Assembly (NCBI GenBank): GCA_902523885.1
Contig: CABZAV010000001.1
Location: 124,001 to 188,000, forward strand
DNA length: 64,000 nucleotides
Source of the DNA: an uncultured SAR86 cluster bacterium
GTDB taxonomy: Bacteria; Pseudomonadota; Gammaproteobacteria; Magnimaribacterales; AG-339-G14
Direction of reading: 5' to 3'
A program made the translations under genes and the position numbers. Below the pieces are notes generated by a model that ran no database searches, was not told where the DNA came from, and saw only the letters and a program-made list of their open reading frames with translations. Shown here in pieces: positions 1 through 8,512 of this stretch; the stretch's first letter is position 1, and each line of letters starts with the position of its first letter.

Positions 1-376
1 TACATCTCAAGGGACCGGCAAATCTTCCCAGAGCTACACTCAACATCCCTCTTTTTTTCATAAATTTTCTGGCTTGAAAAATATAATGATGATATTTTTC
101 AGGAATCCAATCTTCTACTTTATTACCAATGAGTTTCCCAATAAAAAAACTTACGGTGTCACCCATAATCATTCCTAAAGAAGCCCAAAAGACTATTACA
201 ACCGGACTTATGTTTATTGATGCTGCAAGTGCGCCTATGCCAGGAATGATAAGAGTCGCCGGTGTAAAAAGACCTAAAATGATTAAAGATTCTACAAAAA
301 CCAAAAGAAACATCATTAAATTGATCCAGTTTGGATTTTCTTCTAAAAATTCTAATATAGAACTGAACTCGAACAT
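1..376 (-). CDS. DedA-family membrane protein (partial, C-terminus beyond window)
   Basis: Reading the minus strand from an ATG at 376 gives 125 codons that run off the left edge. The N-terminus has a hydrophobic segment (about residues 20-40, LVFVESLIILGLFTPATLII) followed by GDTVSFFIGKLIG and the hallmark GRFAGPLR near the edge. These match the DedA/SNARE-associated (VTT) family: the early E-x(8-12)-P motif and the later GRF.G..R motif. DedA proteins are inner-membrane proteins now linked to undecaprenyl-phosphate or phospholipid translocation; the substrate cannot be told from this fragment. It is divergent from proA with only 45 bp between the start codons. Confidence 0.85.
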   Translation of the reverse strand, partial: MFEFSSILEFLEENPNWINLMMFLLVFVESLIILGLFTPATLIIPGIGALAASINISPVVIVFWASLGMIMGDTVSFFIGKLIGNKVEDWIPEKYHHYIFQARKFMKKRGMLSVALGRFAGPLRC

Positions 377-396
377 CAAATTTTGTTTCTAAGACT

Positions 397-402
397 TATA
401 AT
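397..402 (+). promoter_or_regulatory. candidate -10 box for proA
   Basis: A perfect TATAAT lies in the short divergent gap between the DedA gene and proA, 19 bases before the proA ATG. I found no convincing -35 at 16-18 bp upstream, so this is a motif match only. Confidence 0.35.
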
Positions 403-421
403 AGTTGCAATAATACCTCAC

Positions 422-1684
422 ATGAAAGATAAAAATAATATTTCTGATTTGAAAGCTATCTTAGATAGTGCGCAAGCTACAAAAGAAGAGCTCAGAAGCG
501 CTTCTAAAAATCAAAAAGATGAATCTTTAAAAAAAGCTGCAGAAAGCATTGATTCCAGTAGGGAAACTTTAAAAGCTGCTAACGAAAAAGATATGGAGGC
601 TGCGAGCACTTTAAACTTACAAGATAGCTTTATTGATAGATTAAAGCTAGACGATAAACGAATTGATTCAATGATTTCTGGATTAAAAAAAGTTATTGAT
701 TTGAATGATCCTGTTGGAGAAATGACAGATAAATCTAAATCTCCTTCAGGATTTTTAGTTAGCAAAATGAGAGTTCCTTTAGGAGTGATTGGAATAATTT
801 ATGAATCTAGACCAAATGTAACCGCTGATGCATCTGCGCTTTGTTTGAAATCAGGAAATGCTTGCATTTTGAGAGGAGGAACAGAAGCATCTGAGACTAA
901 TCAAGCTATTGAAAAATGTATGATTGATGGACTTGTTGCAGTTGATTTGCCAAGTAAAGCGATACAGTTATTAAAAAATCAAGATAGAGAGCTAGTAACT
1001 CAATTAATCAAATCCGAAAATCAAGTAGATTTGATCATTCCAAGAGGTGGGAAAAGTTTGATCAAAGTGATCGCAGAGGATTCCATGGTCCCGGTATTAA
1101 AGCATTATGAAGGTTTATGTCACGTATTCGTTGATGAAAATGCTGACCTAAATAAAGCTATTGATATTTCTTTGAACGCCAAAGTTTATAGATATGGAAT
1201 TTGTGGCGCAATGGAAACTCTTTTAGTTGCTAAATCTATTGCAAATGAATTTTTGCCTCTGATCTTCGATGAGTTTAAAAAATACGAAGTTGAACTGAGG
1301 GGATGTGAAAAGACTAATGAAATTTTAAATATAAACTTAGCAACCGAAGAAGATTGGAAAACTGAATATCTTGAACCGATTCTTTCTATAAAAGTTGTGG
1401 ACGGTATTAGTGAAGCTATTAGCCATATAAATCATTTTGGTTCTGGGCATACAGATTGCATCGTTACCGAAGATGATTCTGCAAAAAAAACATTTTTGAC
1501 TAATGTTGATTCTAGTTCTGTGATGCATAATTTACCTACTTGTTATGCCGACGGCTTTGAGTACGGTTTAGGGGCTGAAGTAGGAATATCTACAGACAAA
1601 CTTCATGCAAGGGGTCCCGTAGGTCTTGAGGGTCTTACAAGTCAAAAATTCATTGTTGAAGGATCCGGTCAATTAAGAAAATAA
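422..1684 (+). CDS. proA: glutamate-5-semialdehyde dehydrogenase (gamma-glutamyl phosphate reductase)
   Basis: Reduces gamma-glutamyl phosphate to glutamate-5-semialdehyde with NADPH, the second step of proline synthesis, in the cytosol. The 420-residue product matches the usual length (E. coli 417). The aldehyde-dehydrogenase-like fold is recognisable from GVIGIIYESRPNVTADA near residue 120, LRGGTEA, and the catalytic-cysteine region YGICGAMETLLV with Cys at about 261. The open frame extends upstream to 383, but the first residues there have no family similarity, so the ATG at 422 is chosen. It leads an operon with nadD, rsfS and the cell-elongation genes, the proA-nadD-rsfS order known in pseudomonads. 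proB is not in the window. Confidence 0.96.
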   Translation: MKDKNNISDLKAILDSAQATKEELRSASKNQKDESLKKAAESIDSSRETLKAANEKDMEAASTLNLQDSFIDRLKLDDKRIDSMISGLKKVIDLNDPVGEMTDKSKSPSGFLVSKMRVPLGVIGIIYESRPNVTADASALCLKSGNACILRGGTEASETNQAIEKCMIDGLVAVDLPSKAIQLLKNQDRELVTQLIKSENQVDLIIPRGGKSLIKVIAEDSMVPVLKHYEGLCHVFVDENADLNKAIDISLNAKVYRYGICGAMETLLVAKSIANEFLPLIFDEFKKYEVELRGCEKTNEILNINLATEEDWKTEYLEPILSIKVVDGISEAISHINHFGSGHTDCIVTEDDSAKKTFLTNVDSSSVMHNLPTCYADGFEYGLGAEVGISTDKLHARGPVGLEGLTSQKFIVEGSGQLRK

Positions 1685-1691
1685 TATTTGA

Positions 1692-2324
1692 ATGTCTAAA
1701 ACCATAGGAATTTTCGGGGGAGCTTTTGATCCTGTTCATATTGGACATTCTAAATTAGTGCTAGATATTCAAAATATTATTGATTTTGAAAAAATATTTG
1801 TAGTGCCATCGGGGAATCCAGTCTTCAAAGATTCTCATTTTATTGATTCAGAAAAAAGAATTGAAATGCTTAATATAGCTTTCAAAGATATTGAAAATGT
1901 TTACATAGATAATCGAGAAACTTTGAAAAAAGGAGTTTCTTTTACCATTGAAACTTTAAAGGAATATCGAAGCGAATATAGAAAAGAACAACATTTTAGT
2001 TTAATTTTAGGGCATGACGCTTTTGCCTCTTTCAAAAATTGGAAGAATTGGAGTGAGATACTTAATCTTTCTTCTCTAATTGTAGTTAGTAGACCGAATT
2101 GTGATTTTCTAGAAGGTTATTTGGATGATTTCAAAAAAAATATTACATTATCGAATTCTGATTTTTTAAGCGGGCATGGAAAAATTAATTTTTTGGAAAC
2201 TTCTCTGCTTGATATTTCTTCCAGTGATGTTAGAAAAACAATTAATAATCAAGATTTTAAGCAAGATATTTTAGATGCAGATGTTTATGAGTACATTAAA
2301 AAAAATTCTCTTTATAAAAACTAA
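1692..2324 (+). CDS. nadD: nicotinate-nucleotide adenylyltransferase
   Basis: Adenylylates nicotinate mononucleotide to deamido-NAD in NAD synthesis. The 210-residue protein starts with the nucleotidyltransferase signature GGAFDPVHIGH (residues 9-19, containing the HxGH catalytic motif) and carries LGHDAFASFKNW in the middle and DISSSDVRK near residue 180, the family's ISSTxIR equivalent. It begins 7 bp after proA and abuts rsfS with no spacer. NadD next to RsfS is a widespread bacterial pairing. Confidence 0.95.
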   Translation: MSKTIGIFGGAFDPVHIGHSKLVLDIQNIIDFEKIFVVPSGNPVFKDSHFIDSEKRIEMLNIAFKDIENVYIDNRETLKKGVSFTIETLKEYRSEYRKEQHFSLILGHDAFASFKNWKNWSEILNLSSLIVVSRPNCDFLEGYLDDFKKNITLSNSDFLSGHGKINFLETSLLDISSSDVRKTINNQDFKQDILDADVYEYIKKNSLYKN

Positions 2325-2648
2325 ATGGATAAAAAACTAAAAAATCTTATAAAAAAAAATTTAGAGGAATTAAAAGCTATCGATACCAAAATTTTAGATC
2401 TTTCTAAAATTGATGCTTTTACAGATCAACTAATCATTACTACTGGTACTTCAAAGCCCCACATATCTGCAATTTCTAAAAAAATTACCGAAGTTTTAAA
2501 AACAAATAAAGTTAAAGTTTATGGATATGAAGGCAGAGGTTCGAAAGATTGGGTATTGATAGATTTAGGAGAAGTTGTATTGAATATTATGTCATCCTCT
2601 GCAAGAGAATTATACGATCTAGAAAGTTTGTGGGACCCCAATTTGTAA
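2325..2648 (+). CDS. rsfS: ribosomal silencing factor RsfS
   Basis: Binds ribosomal protein L14 on the 50S subunit and blocks subunit joining in slow growth. The 107-residue protein matches the family in length and in the motifs IDAFTDQLIITTGTSKPHISAI and GYEGRGSKDWVLIDLGEVVLNI. Its stop codon overlaps the mrdA start (TAATG). In most gammaproteobacteria rlmH lies directly after rsfS; here it is absent. Confidence 0.94.
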   Translation: MDKKLKNLIKKNLEELKAIDTKILDLSKIDAFTDQLIITTGTSKPHISAISKKITEVLKTNKVKVYGYEGRGSKDWVLIDLGEVVLNIMSSSARELYDLESLWDPNL

Positions 2649-4456
2649 TGTCTATTTTCGATAATAAAAAAGAGACAAATGAGACATATAGAATTGTTAT
2701 TTTTTTAAGCCCTTTTTTAATTTTACTTTTTTTAGCTTCTTTACAGATATTAAACCTTTCTTATTTTAACGCTGACACATTTAAAACTCAGTCAGAATCA
2801 AATAGATTGTACCAATCAAAAATTATCCCCCAAAGAGGATTTATTTTTGATTCAAAAAATACACTGCTAGTTGAAAATAATATCCAACAAGATTTAGAAA
2901 TTAATCCTAGCTTTATAGAAAATCCTAGAATTTTTTTAAAACAAATTGCTGATTTGCTTGAACTAAATTTAAATAAAATCGAAAGTGATTTTTATATCAG
3001 AGCAACGGGTAAAAGTCCTAATGAACCATACATTTTAATTAAGGATTTGAATGAAAAACAAATTGCAAAACTTAGTGTTAATTTAAAAAAAATTAAAGGA
3101 GCTGAAATTATCTCTTCATTTTCAAGAAATGTGATTCATAAGGAAATAATGGCTCCAGTCATTGGGTATGTTGGAAATATTTCAAGAGAGGATGTTTTTA
3201 ATAATCCGGAATTGTCACAATTTAGAAGTTTAAAAATCGGCAAGACTGGCGTTGAGAAAGATTTTGATTCAATTCTTCGTGGAAATATGGGTTACAGAAT
3301 TCAGGAAAGGGACTCAAATGGCAAATTAATTAGAAATATTTCGTTAGAACCACCTATTAAAGGAAAGGATTTACGACTATCGATTGATTTAGATCTTCAA
3401 AAAAAGCTTTTTTCTGATTTTAAAGGCAGAAAAGGAGCTTTAGTTGCCATTGAGCCTAAAACTGGGTTAATTAGAGCCCTTATAAGCTCTCCAACCTATG
3501 ACCCAAACTTGCTAAATACAATTAATGATTATGAAGAAGTAAAAAACCTATTTGCTGACAAAGACAGCCCTCTTTTCAATAGGGCTTTATCAGGACAATA
3601 TCCTCCAGCATCAACATTAAAACCTTTTGTAGGAATGGCTGCCTTAGAAGCTCAAACGATTTCTTGGGAAAAACAAATCACTGATTCTGGTGAGTATTAT
3701 GTCGAAGGAGATGAGAGGCCTTATAAAGGTTGGAAAGAGGGTGGACATGGAAATGTCGATATGAAAAAAGCAATTGTAGAATCATCAGATGTTTATTTTT
3801 ACTCCTTAGCGTATGACCTTACGATAAATAATCTTTCTCCTTTTTTGGAGAAATTTGGTTATGGAAAGCAAAGTGGATTGACCGAAAATGAAGCTAAAGG
3901 AATTTTGCCATCAAGAAAATGGAAGTTGGGATATATCGGTGAAGCATGGTTTAAAGGAGACACTATAAATATGGGAATTGGGCAAGGTTATATTACGGCA
4001 ACTCCGATACAAATTGCGTTAGCTTATGCAGCCTTGGCAAACAAAGGAGAAATAGTTAAGCCAAGAATTATCGAAAAGGTTGGAAACGATTCCACGGAAA
4101 AAGTTTCAAAATTAAGTATATCTCTTAGTGATAATAAAAATTGGAAAAGAATAGAAGAAGCCCTGTTAGGAGTTGTGGAGGCTTCAAACGGAACGGCTAA
4201 TAATATTTATGATAGAAGTATTAGAATCGCAGGAAAAACTGGAACAGCTCAAGTGAAGAGTATTGGTGAGACAGAATATAAATTTCTTAGAGAAGACGAG
4301 TCACTTAGAGATCATGCGTTATTTGTTGGATATGGACCAGTCGAAGATCCAAAATTAGTTGTAGTAGCAATAATTGAAAATGGCGAATCCGGCAGCGCTG
4401 TGGCTGCTCCTCTTGTCAGAAAAGCGATTAATTTATATTCAAAAAATGAGAAATAG
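2648..4456 (+). CDS. mrdA: penicillin-binding protein 2, peptidoglycan transpeptidase of the elongasome
   Basis: Cross-links peptidoglycan during cell elongation, anchored in the inner membrane. The 602-residue product has one N-terminal membrane segment (about residues 20-42), the pedestal/dimerisation domain with the IPQRGFIFD motif, and the transpeptidase domain with STLK (active-site Ser at about 322), SSD as the second motif and GKTGTAQ (Lys about 530). The start is the ATG overlapping the rsfS stop; the open frame upstream only reads rsfS in another frame. It overlaps rodA, its partner glycosyltransferase, by 11 bp. Confidence 0.96.
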   Translation: MSIFDNKKETNETYRIVIFLSPFLILLFLASLQILNLSYFNADTFKTQSESNRLYQSKIIPQRGFIFDSKNTLLVENNIQQDLEINPSFIENPRIFLKQIADLLELNLNKIESDFYIRATGKSPNEPYILIKDLNEKQIAKLSVNLKKIKGAEIISSFSRNVIHKEIMAPVIGYVGNISREDVFNNPELSQFRSLKIGKTGVEKDFDSILRGNMGYRIQERDSNGKLIRNISLEPPIKGKDLRLSIDLDLQKKLFSDFKGRKGALVAIEPKTGLIRALISSPTYDPNLLNTINDYEEVKNLFADKDSPLFNRALSGQYPPASTLKPFVGMAALEAQTISWEKQITDSGEYYVEGDERPYKGWKEGGHGNVDMKKAIVESSDVYFYSLAYDLTINNLSPFLEKFGYGKQSGLTENEAKGILPSRKWKLGYIGEAWFKGDTINMGIGQGYITATPIQIALAYAALANKGEIVKPRIIEKVGNDSTEKVSKLSISLSDNKNWKRIEEALLGVVEASNGTANNIYDRSIRIAGKTGTAQVKSIGETEYKFLREDESLRDHALFVGYGPVEDPKLVVVAIIENGESGSAVAAPLVRKAINLYSKNEK

Positions 4457-5552
4457 TCCGTTAAGTTTTTCTGTAAATTTAAAAATCGATAAGAGTCAAA
4501 ATAATTCTTCTCAATTTGATTATTGGATTTTATTTAGCATAATTTTTCTTTGTTCTTTTGGATTGGCGATGATTTATAGTTCTAGTAACTCACTAGAGAT
4601 GACTATAAGGCAGGGCGCTTATTTTTTTTTAGGGCTTATAGGAATGCTACTTTTAGCATTTTCAAATTTCAGAAAAATGGAAGTTTTTTATTTGCATAGT
4701 TTTTGGCCAGCTTTATTCCTTCTTATTATTGTTTTATTTTTTCCATCAGAAAATTCTAAAACTAGTAGATGGATAGATTTAGGCTTATTCACATTTCAGC
4801 CTTCAGAGCTAATGAGATTTATTTTACCAATTTCTGCTGCGTCCTTTCTAACTAAAAATTTAAAGACCAAAATGAAAGATATGTGGCTTGTAATTTTTGT
4901 TACTTTAATTTGTTTCTATTTAGTTGTCATTCAGCCTGATTTAGGGACTTCTATTATTATTTTATTAGCCGGCTTATTGCCAGTTGTCATTTCAGGTTTT
5001 CCTTGGATTTATATCCTTTTTGGAGGATTTTTAGCCACGTTATCTTTACCTTTAATTTGGATGAGTTTATACGATTATCAAAAACAAAGAATATTAACTT
5101 TATTTAATCCCGAAGCTGATATTTACGGAGCAGGCTGGAATATAGTTCAATCAAAAATAGCCGTTGGCTCAGGCGGATTATTTGGTAAGGGTTTTTTAAA
5201 TGGCTCTCAAAGTCAATTAAACTTCATACCAGAAAGTCATTCAGATTTTATTTTTTCTGTTATCGCAGAAGAGTTTGGTTTGTTAGGCATCAGCATTCTT
5301 TTTCTTATTTATGGAATCTTAATTTACAGATTATTGATGGTCTCATTTTACAGCTCTAATAAATTTGCAAAAATTGTTTCAGGGACTTTATCAATAATTC
5401 TTTTAGCGTATATTTCTATTAATATCTCTATGGTAATAGGCTTGCTTCCAGTTGTAGGGATGCCTTTGCCATTTTTAAGTCAGGGAGGAACTGCATTGGT
5501 AGTAAATTTGTTAACGATTGGCATTATCTTATCGCTCAGAAAAGAGGTTTAG
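4446..5552 (+). CDS. rodA: RodA, SEDS peptidoglycan glycosyltransferase
   Basis: Polymerises lipid II glycan strands in the elongasome together with PBP2. The 368-residue protein has about ten hydrophobic segments and SEDS signatures: SSRWIDLG-like TSRWIDLGLFTFQPSELMR, VVIQPDLGTS, NFIPESHSDFIFSVIAEEFG and the C-terminal GMPLPFLSQGGT. The ATG at 4446, inside the end of mrdA, is preferred because residues read further upstream are just mrdA in another frame. It is immediately followed by mltB with no gap. Confidence 0.95.
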   Translation: MRNSPLSFSVNLKIDKSQNNSSQFDYWILFSIIFLCSFGLAMIYSSSNSLEMTIRQGAYFFLGLIGMLLLAFSNFRKMEVFYLHSFWPALFLLIIVLFFPSENSKTSRWIDLGLFTFQPSELMRFILPISAASFLTKNLKTKMKDMWLVIFVTLICFYLVVIQPDLGTSIIILLAGLLPVVISGFPWIYILFGGFLATLSLPLIWMSLYDYQKQRILTLFNPEADIYGAGWNIVQSKIAVGSGGLFGKGFLNGSQSQLNFIPESHSDFIFSVIAEEFGLLGISILFLIYGILIYRLLMVSFYSSNKFAKIVSGTLSIILLAYISINISMVIGLLPVVGMPLPFLSQGGTALVVNLLTIGIILSLRKEV

Positions 5553-6524
5553 ATGAAGACATTTTTTTACCTGTTTGCGGTTCTGTTTCTTAGTCATTTA
5601 TCCTTTGCTAATTATCTTGATAGAGACGATGTTCAAGATTTTATAGATTTCATGCATATTGAACATGGCTTTTCTAAAGAGTATGTTTCTAAAGCTTTAT
5701 CTCAGGCAAGTAAGCAGCAAAAAATAATAGATTTAATGAATAACCCTTCTGAAAAAGTAACTTCTTGGGATGATTATAAAAAAAGGGTTTCAATAACTAG
5801 AATTCAAAATGGAATAAGATTTATAAAGGCTTATAAAAAGTGGTTTATAAAAGCCGAAGAGGAGTTCGGAATACCTCGAGAAATAGTAGCAGCAATAATT
5901 GGGCTAGAAACTAATTATGGCGGCTACAAAGGAAATACGAGAGTAATTGATGCGCTAGCTACAGCTGCATTTGACTACCCAAGAAGAAGAAACTTTTTTA
6001 AAACTCAATTAGAAGAGTTTTTTTTATTAACCAGAGAGGAAAATTTTGATCCTCTTGTCATCAAGGGCTCTTACGCTGGAGCCATGGGTTTTGCACAATT
6101 TATGCCTGATAATTATAGAAGACTTGCAGTAGACTTCGACGGCGATGGAAAAAAAGATATTTTGAGTAATCCAGCAGATGCAATTGGAAGTGTTGCTAAT
6201 TTCTTGAGTTCTACCAAAGGAAATAAGAGAGGTTGGGAAAGAAATGGATTTATTGCTATCGAGGCAGATCCAAAAAAAAGAAATAAATCTATAAAATCGT
6301 CCTTTAAGTTAAGGTCTTACGAAGATTTAGATATTAAAGCAAAAGAAAATTTTGATTTTTATGATGAGTATATTCAGATTTCATTATTTCCAAATGACGA
6401 TTCAAAAGATGAATTTTGGCTTGGAGATAAAAACCTTTACGCAATAACAAGATATAATCCTAGCAGCAAATATGCAATGACTGTCTTTCTTTTAAGTGAA
6501 CAAATAGCAAAAATAGGAAATTAA
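5553..6524 (+). CDS. mltB: lytic murein transglycosylase B
   Basis: Cleaves the MurNAc-GlcNAc bond of peptidoglycan to give 1,6-anhydro ends. The 323 residues begin with a signal peptide (hydrophobic residues 3-19). There is no clear lipobox cysteine, so it looks periplasmic and soluble. The family motif IIGLETNYGG contains the catalytic Glu at about 119; GAMGFAQFMP and the acidic loop DFDGDGKKDI with the nearby N-A-I-G-S-VANF are typical of MltB. The position after rodA is as in pseudomonads; rlpA, usually next, is missing. Confidence 0.94.
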   Translation: MKTFFYLFAVLFLSHLSFANYLDRDDVQDFIDFMHIEHGFSKEYVSKALSQASKQQKIIDLMNNPSEKVTSWDDYKKRVSITRIQNGIRFIKAYKKWFIKAEEEFGIPREIVAAIIGLETNYGGYKGNTRVIDALATAAFDYPRRRNFFKTQLEEFFLLTREENFDPLVIKGSYAGAMGFAQFMPDNYRRLAVDFDGDGKKDILSNPADAIGSVANFLSSTKGNKRGWERNGFIAIEADPKKRNKSIKSSFKLRSYEDLDIKAKENFDFYDEYIQISLFPNDDSKDEFWLGDKNLYAITRYNPSSKYAMTVFLLSEQIAKIGN

Positions 6525-6526
6525 AT

Positions 6527-7678
6527 ATGAAAAAAATAGCTCTGGTTTTTCTTTTAATTACACAAAATATTTTTTCTCAGGCTTTAATACCAAATCCTCC
6601 AGAGGTTTCTGCAACAAGTTTTCTTCTTATTGATGCAAAAACTAAAACAGTCATAACATCAAACGAACCAAATCAATCAACTGGCCTTGCTAGCATCACT
6701 AAAATAATGACCTCTTATGTGGTGGCTGATCAAATTTCTAAAGGGTTTATAACAGAAGATACTATGGTAGACATAAGTGAAGAATGCTGGCGCATGGAAG
6801 GATCACGAATGTTTATAAAAGAAGGAACCGAAGTATCCATTTCAGAATTACTTAAAGGAGTAATTATACAATCTGGAAACGATGCTAGTTGTGCATTGGC
6901 AGAAAAAATAGCAGGCTCTCAATCCGCATTTGCAGATCTAATGAATAATTATGCTCGACAATTAGGTTTAGATAATACGAATTTTGTAAATCCAACAGGG
7001 CTTCCTGATATTAATCACTACTCTACGGCTAATGATATTGCAAAACTCAGCATAAGATTGATAGAGGATTTTCCTGACAACTATGCCTTATTCAAGGAGA
7101 AGGAATATACTTTCAATAATATAAGGCAATTAAATAGAAATAGTCTTTTATGGCAAGACGACTCAATAGATGGAATAAAAACCGGACACACAAATGATTC
7201 AGGTTATTGTTTAGTTGCTTCGGCAAAAAGGGATGAGATGAGGCTGATTGCAGTAACTTTAAATAGTGCTTCTGAGAAAACAAGATTACAAGACAGCAGA
7301 CGGCTACTAGATTATGGTTTTAGGTTTTTTAAAACCAAAAAAGTCTTGTCAAAGTCTCAGGAAGTCTCAACTGTTGATGTCTGGGCTGGATCAAAAGATA
7401 AATTGTCTATTGGCCCAAAAGAGGATATTTATCTGACACTGACAAAACCTCAATTTAAAAATATAGAGATGATAGTTTCTAAAAATCTTGGAATAACTGC
7501 TCCGATTGAAGAAGGAGATATGATAGATAGGTTGGATATTTCAATAAACAATGAAGTTAACTCTTCTTTTGATTTAGTTGCTCTTGAAAACATTAATACA
7601 GAAGGATTCATATGGCCGTATCTAGAATCATTAGCTTTTTATGTATATTCTTTTTTCATGCAAGATGAAGTTAAATAA
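6527..7678 (+). CDS. dacA: D-alanyl-D-alanine carboxypeptidase (PBP5/6 type)
   Basis: Removes the terminal D-Ala from peptidoglycan pentapeptides in the periplasm. The 383-residue protein has a signal peptide (residues 1-17), SITK (nucleophile Ser about 56), SGN in IIQSGNDASCALAE, and GIKTGHTNDSGYC (KTG Lys about 218), then the C-terminal beta domain. It ends in an amphipathic aromatic-rich helix (WPYLESLAFYVYSFF) that would anchor it to the outer face of the inner membrane. It abuts the D-amino-acid transaminase gene. Confidence 0.95.
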   Translation: MKKIALVFLLITQNIFSQALIPNPPEVSATSFLLIDAKTKTVITSNEPNQSTGLASITKIMTSYVVADQISKGFITEDTMVDISEECWRMEGSRMFIKEGTEVSISELLKGVIIQSGNDASCALAEKIAGSQSAFADLMNNYARQLGLDNTNFVNPTGLPDINHYSTANDIAKLSIRLIEDFPDNYALFKEKEYTFNNIRQLNRNSLLWQDDSIDGIKTGHTNDSGYCLVASAKRDEMRLIAVTLNSASEKTRLQDSRRLLDYGFRFFKTKKVLSKSQEVSTVDVWAGSKDKLSIGPKEDIYLTLTKPQFKNIEMIVSKNLGITAPIEEGDMIDRLDISINNEVNSSFDLVALENINTEGFIWPYLESLAFYVYSFFMQDEVK

Positions 7679-8512
7679 ATGTCAGTCTGTTATTTAAATG
7701 GAGAATTTCTAAATTTAAAAGATGCAAAAATTTCTCCCCTAGATCGAGGATTTCTATTTGGCGATTCTATATATGAAGTCTTTGCCGCCTACGATAAAAA
7801 AGTTTTTAAAATTGAAGAGCACCTTGATAGATTTTTTGTTAATTTAAAGGAAATTAAGTTAACGTCTAATATCTCTCGTCAAGAATTAAAAAACATCATT
7901 GAATTAGTAATCCAAAAAAATGAACTAAGTAATCAAATCATTTATTTGCAAATCTCGAGAGGTTACGAAGCAATTAGAAACCATATACCAAACATCAAAT
8001 CCGAATCGACCGTTTTCATTTGTTCTTTTCCTTTAAAAGATTTGCCAAACCAAAATTCAAATAAAGTAAAAATAAGTTTAAGAGAGGACTTTCGTTGGAG
8101 AAAAAGTAATGTTAAATCTACGTCTCTGCTGGCAAATGTACTTTATAAAATTCAGGCGAATGAAGAAAATTTTGATGAAATCGTTCTTTACGATAATGGC
8201 TTCATTACTGAGGGCTCTGTTAGCAATGTGTTTTGTGTAAAAGATAAGAAAGTAATTACGCCTTCTTTACAGAATAATATCCTTCCAGGAGTCACAAGAT
8301 CAGTAATAATTGATATCGTCAAAAAATTAAAAATTCCTATTTCGGAATCAAGAATGAGTGTTGAAGATTTAAAGATCGCTGATGAAACCTGGATTACAAA
8401 TACAACCAAAGGAATACTTCTGGTCTCTGAAATTGACCAAAACAAAGTCACTTGTGTAGGTGAAATTTTTAAAAAAGTACAAGAAAAATTTATCCAAGAA
8501 ACTCTGGCTTGA
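7679..8512 (+). CDS. dat: D-amino-acid transaminase (class IV PLP aminotransferase)
   Basis: Interconverts D-alanine and D-glutamate/2-oxo acids with PLP. The 277-residue protein has the class IV signatures DRGFLFGDSIYEV, catalytic Lys at about 146 in SNVKSTSLLANVL (equivalent to Lys145 of the Bacillus enzyme), and EGSVSNVF for phosphate binding. The neighbour dacA releases D-Ala, so a role in D-Ala/D-Glu metabolism is likely. Branched-chain aminotransferase or aminodeoxychorismate lyase are the alternatives in this superfamily, but length and the Lys region fit Dat best. Its 3' end overlaps convergent holA by 23 bp. Confidence 0.85.
   Translation: MSVCYLNGEFLNLKDAKISPLDRGFLFGDSIYEVFAAYDKKVFKIEEHLDRFFVNLKEIKLTSNISRQELKNIIELVIQKNELSNQIIYLQISRGYEAIRNHIPNIKSESTVFICSFPLKDLPNQNSNKVKISLREDFRWRKSNVKSTSLLANVLYKIQANEENFDEIVLYDNGFITEGSVSNVFCVKDKKVITPSLQNNILPGVTRSVIIDIVKKLKIPISESRMSVEDLKIADETWITNTTKGILLVSEIDQNKVTCVGEIFKKVQEKFIQETLA

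Noticed and set aside
129-392. Plus-strand 87-codon open frame at the left edge
   Set aside because: It is antisense to the clearly recognisable DedA gene on the minus strand and has no family features.
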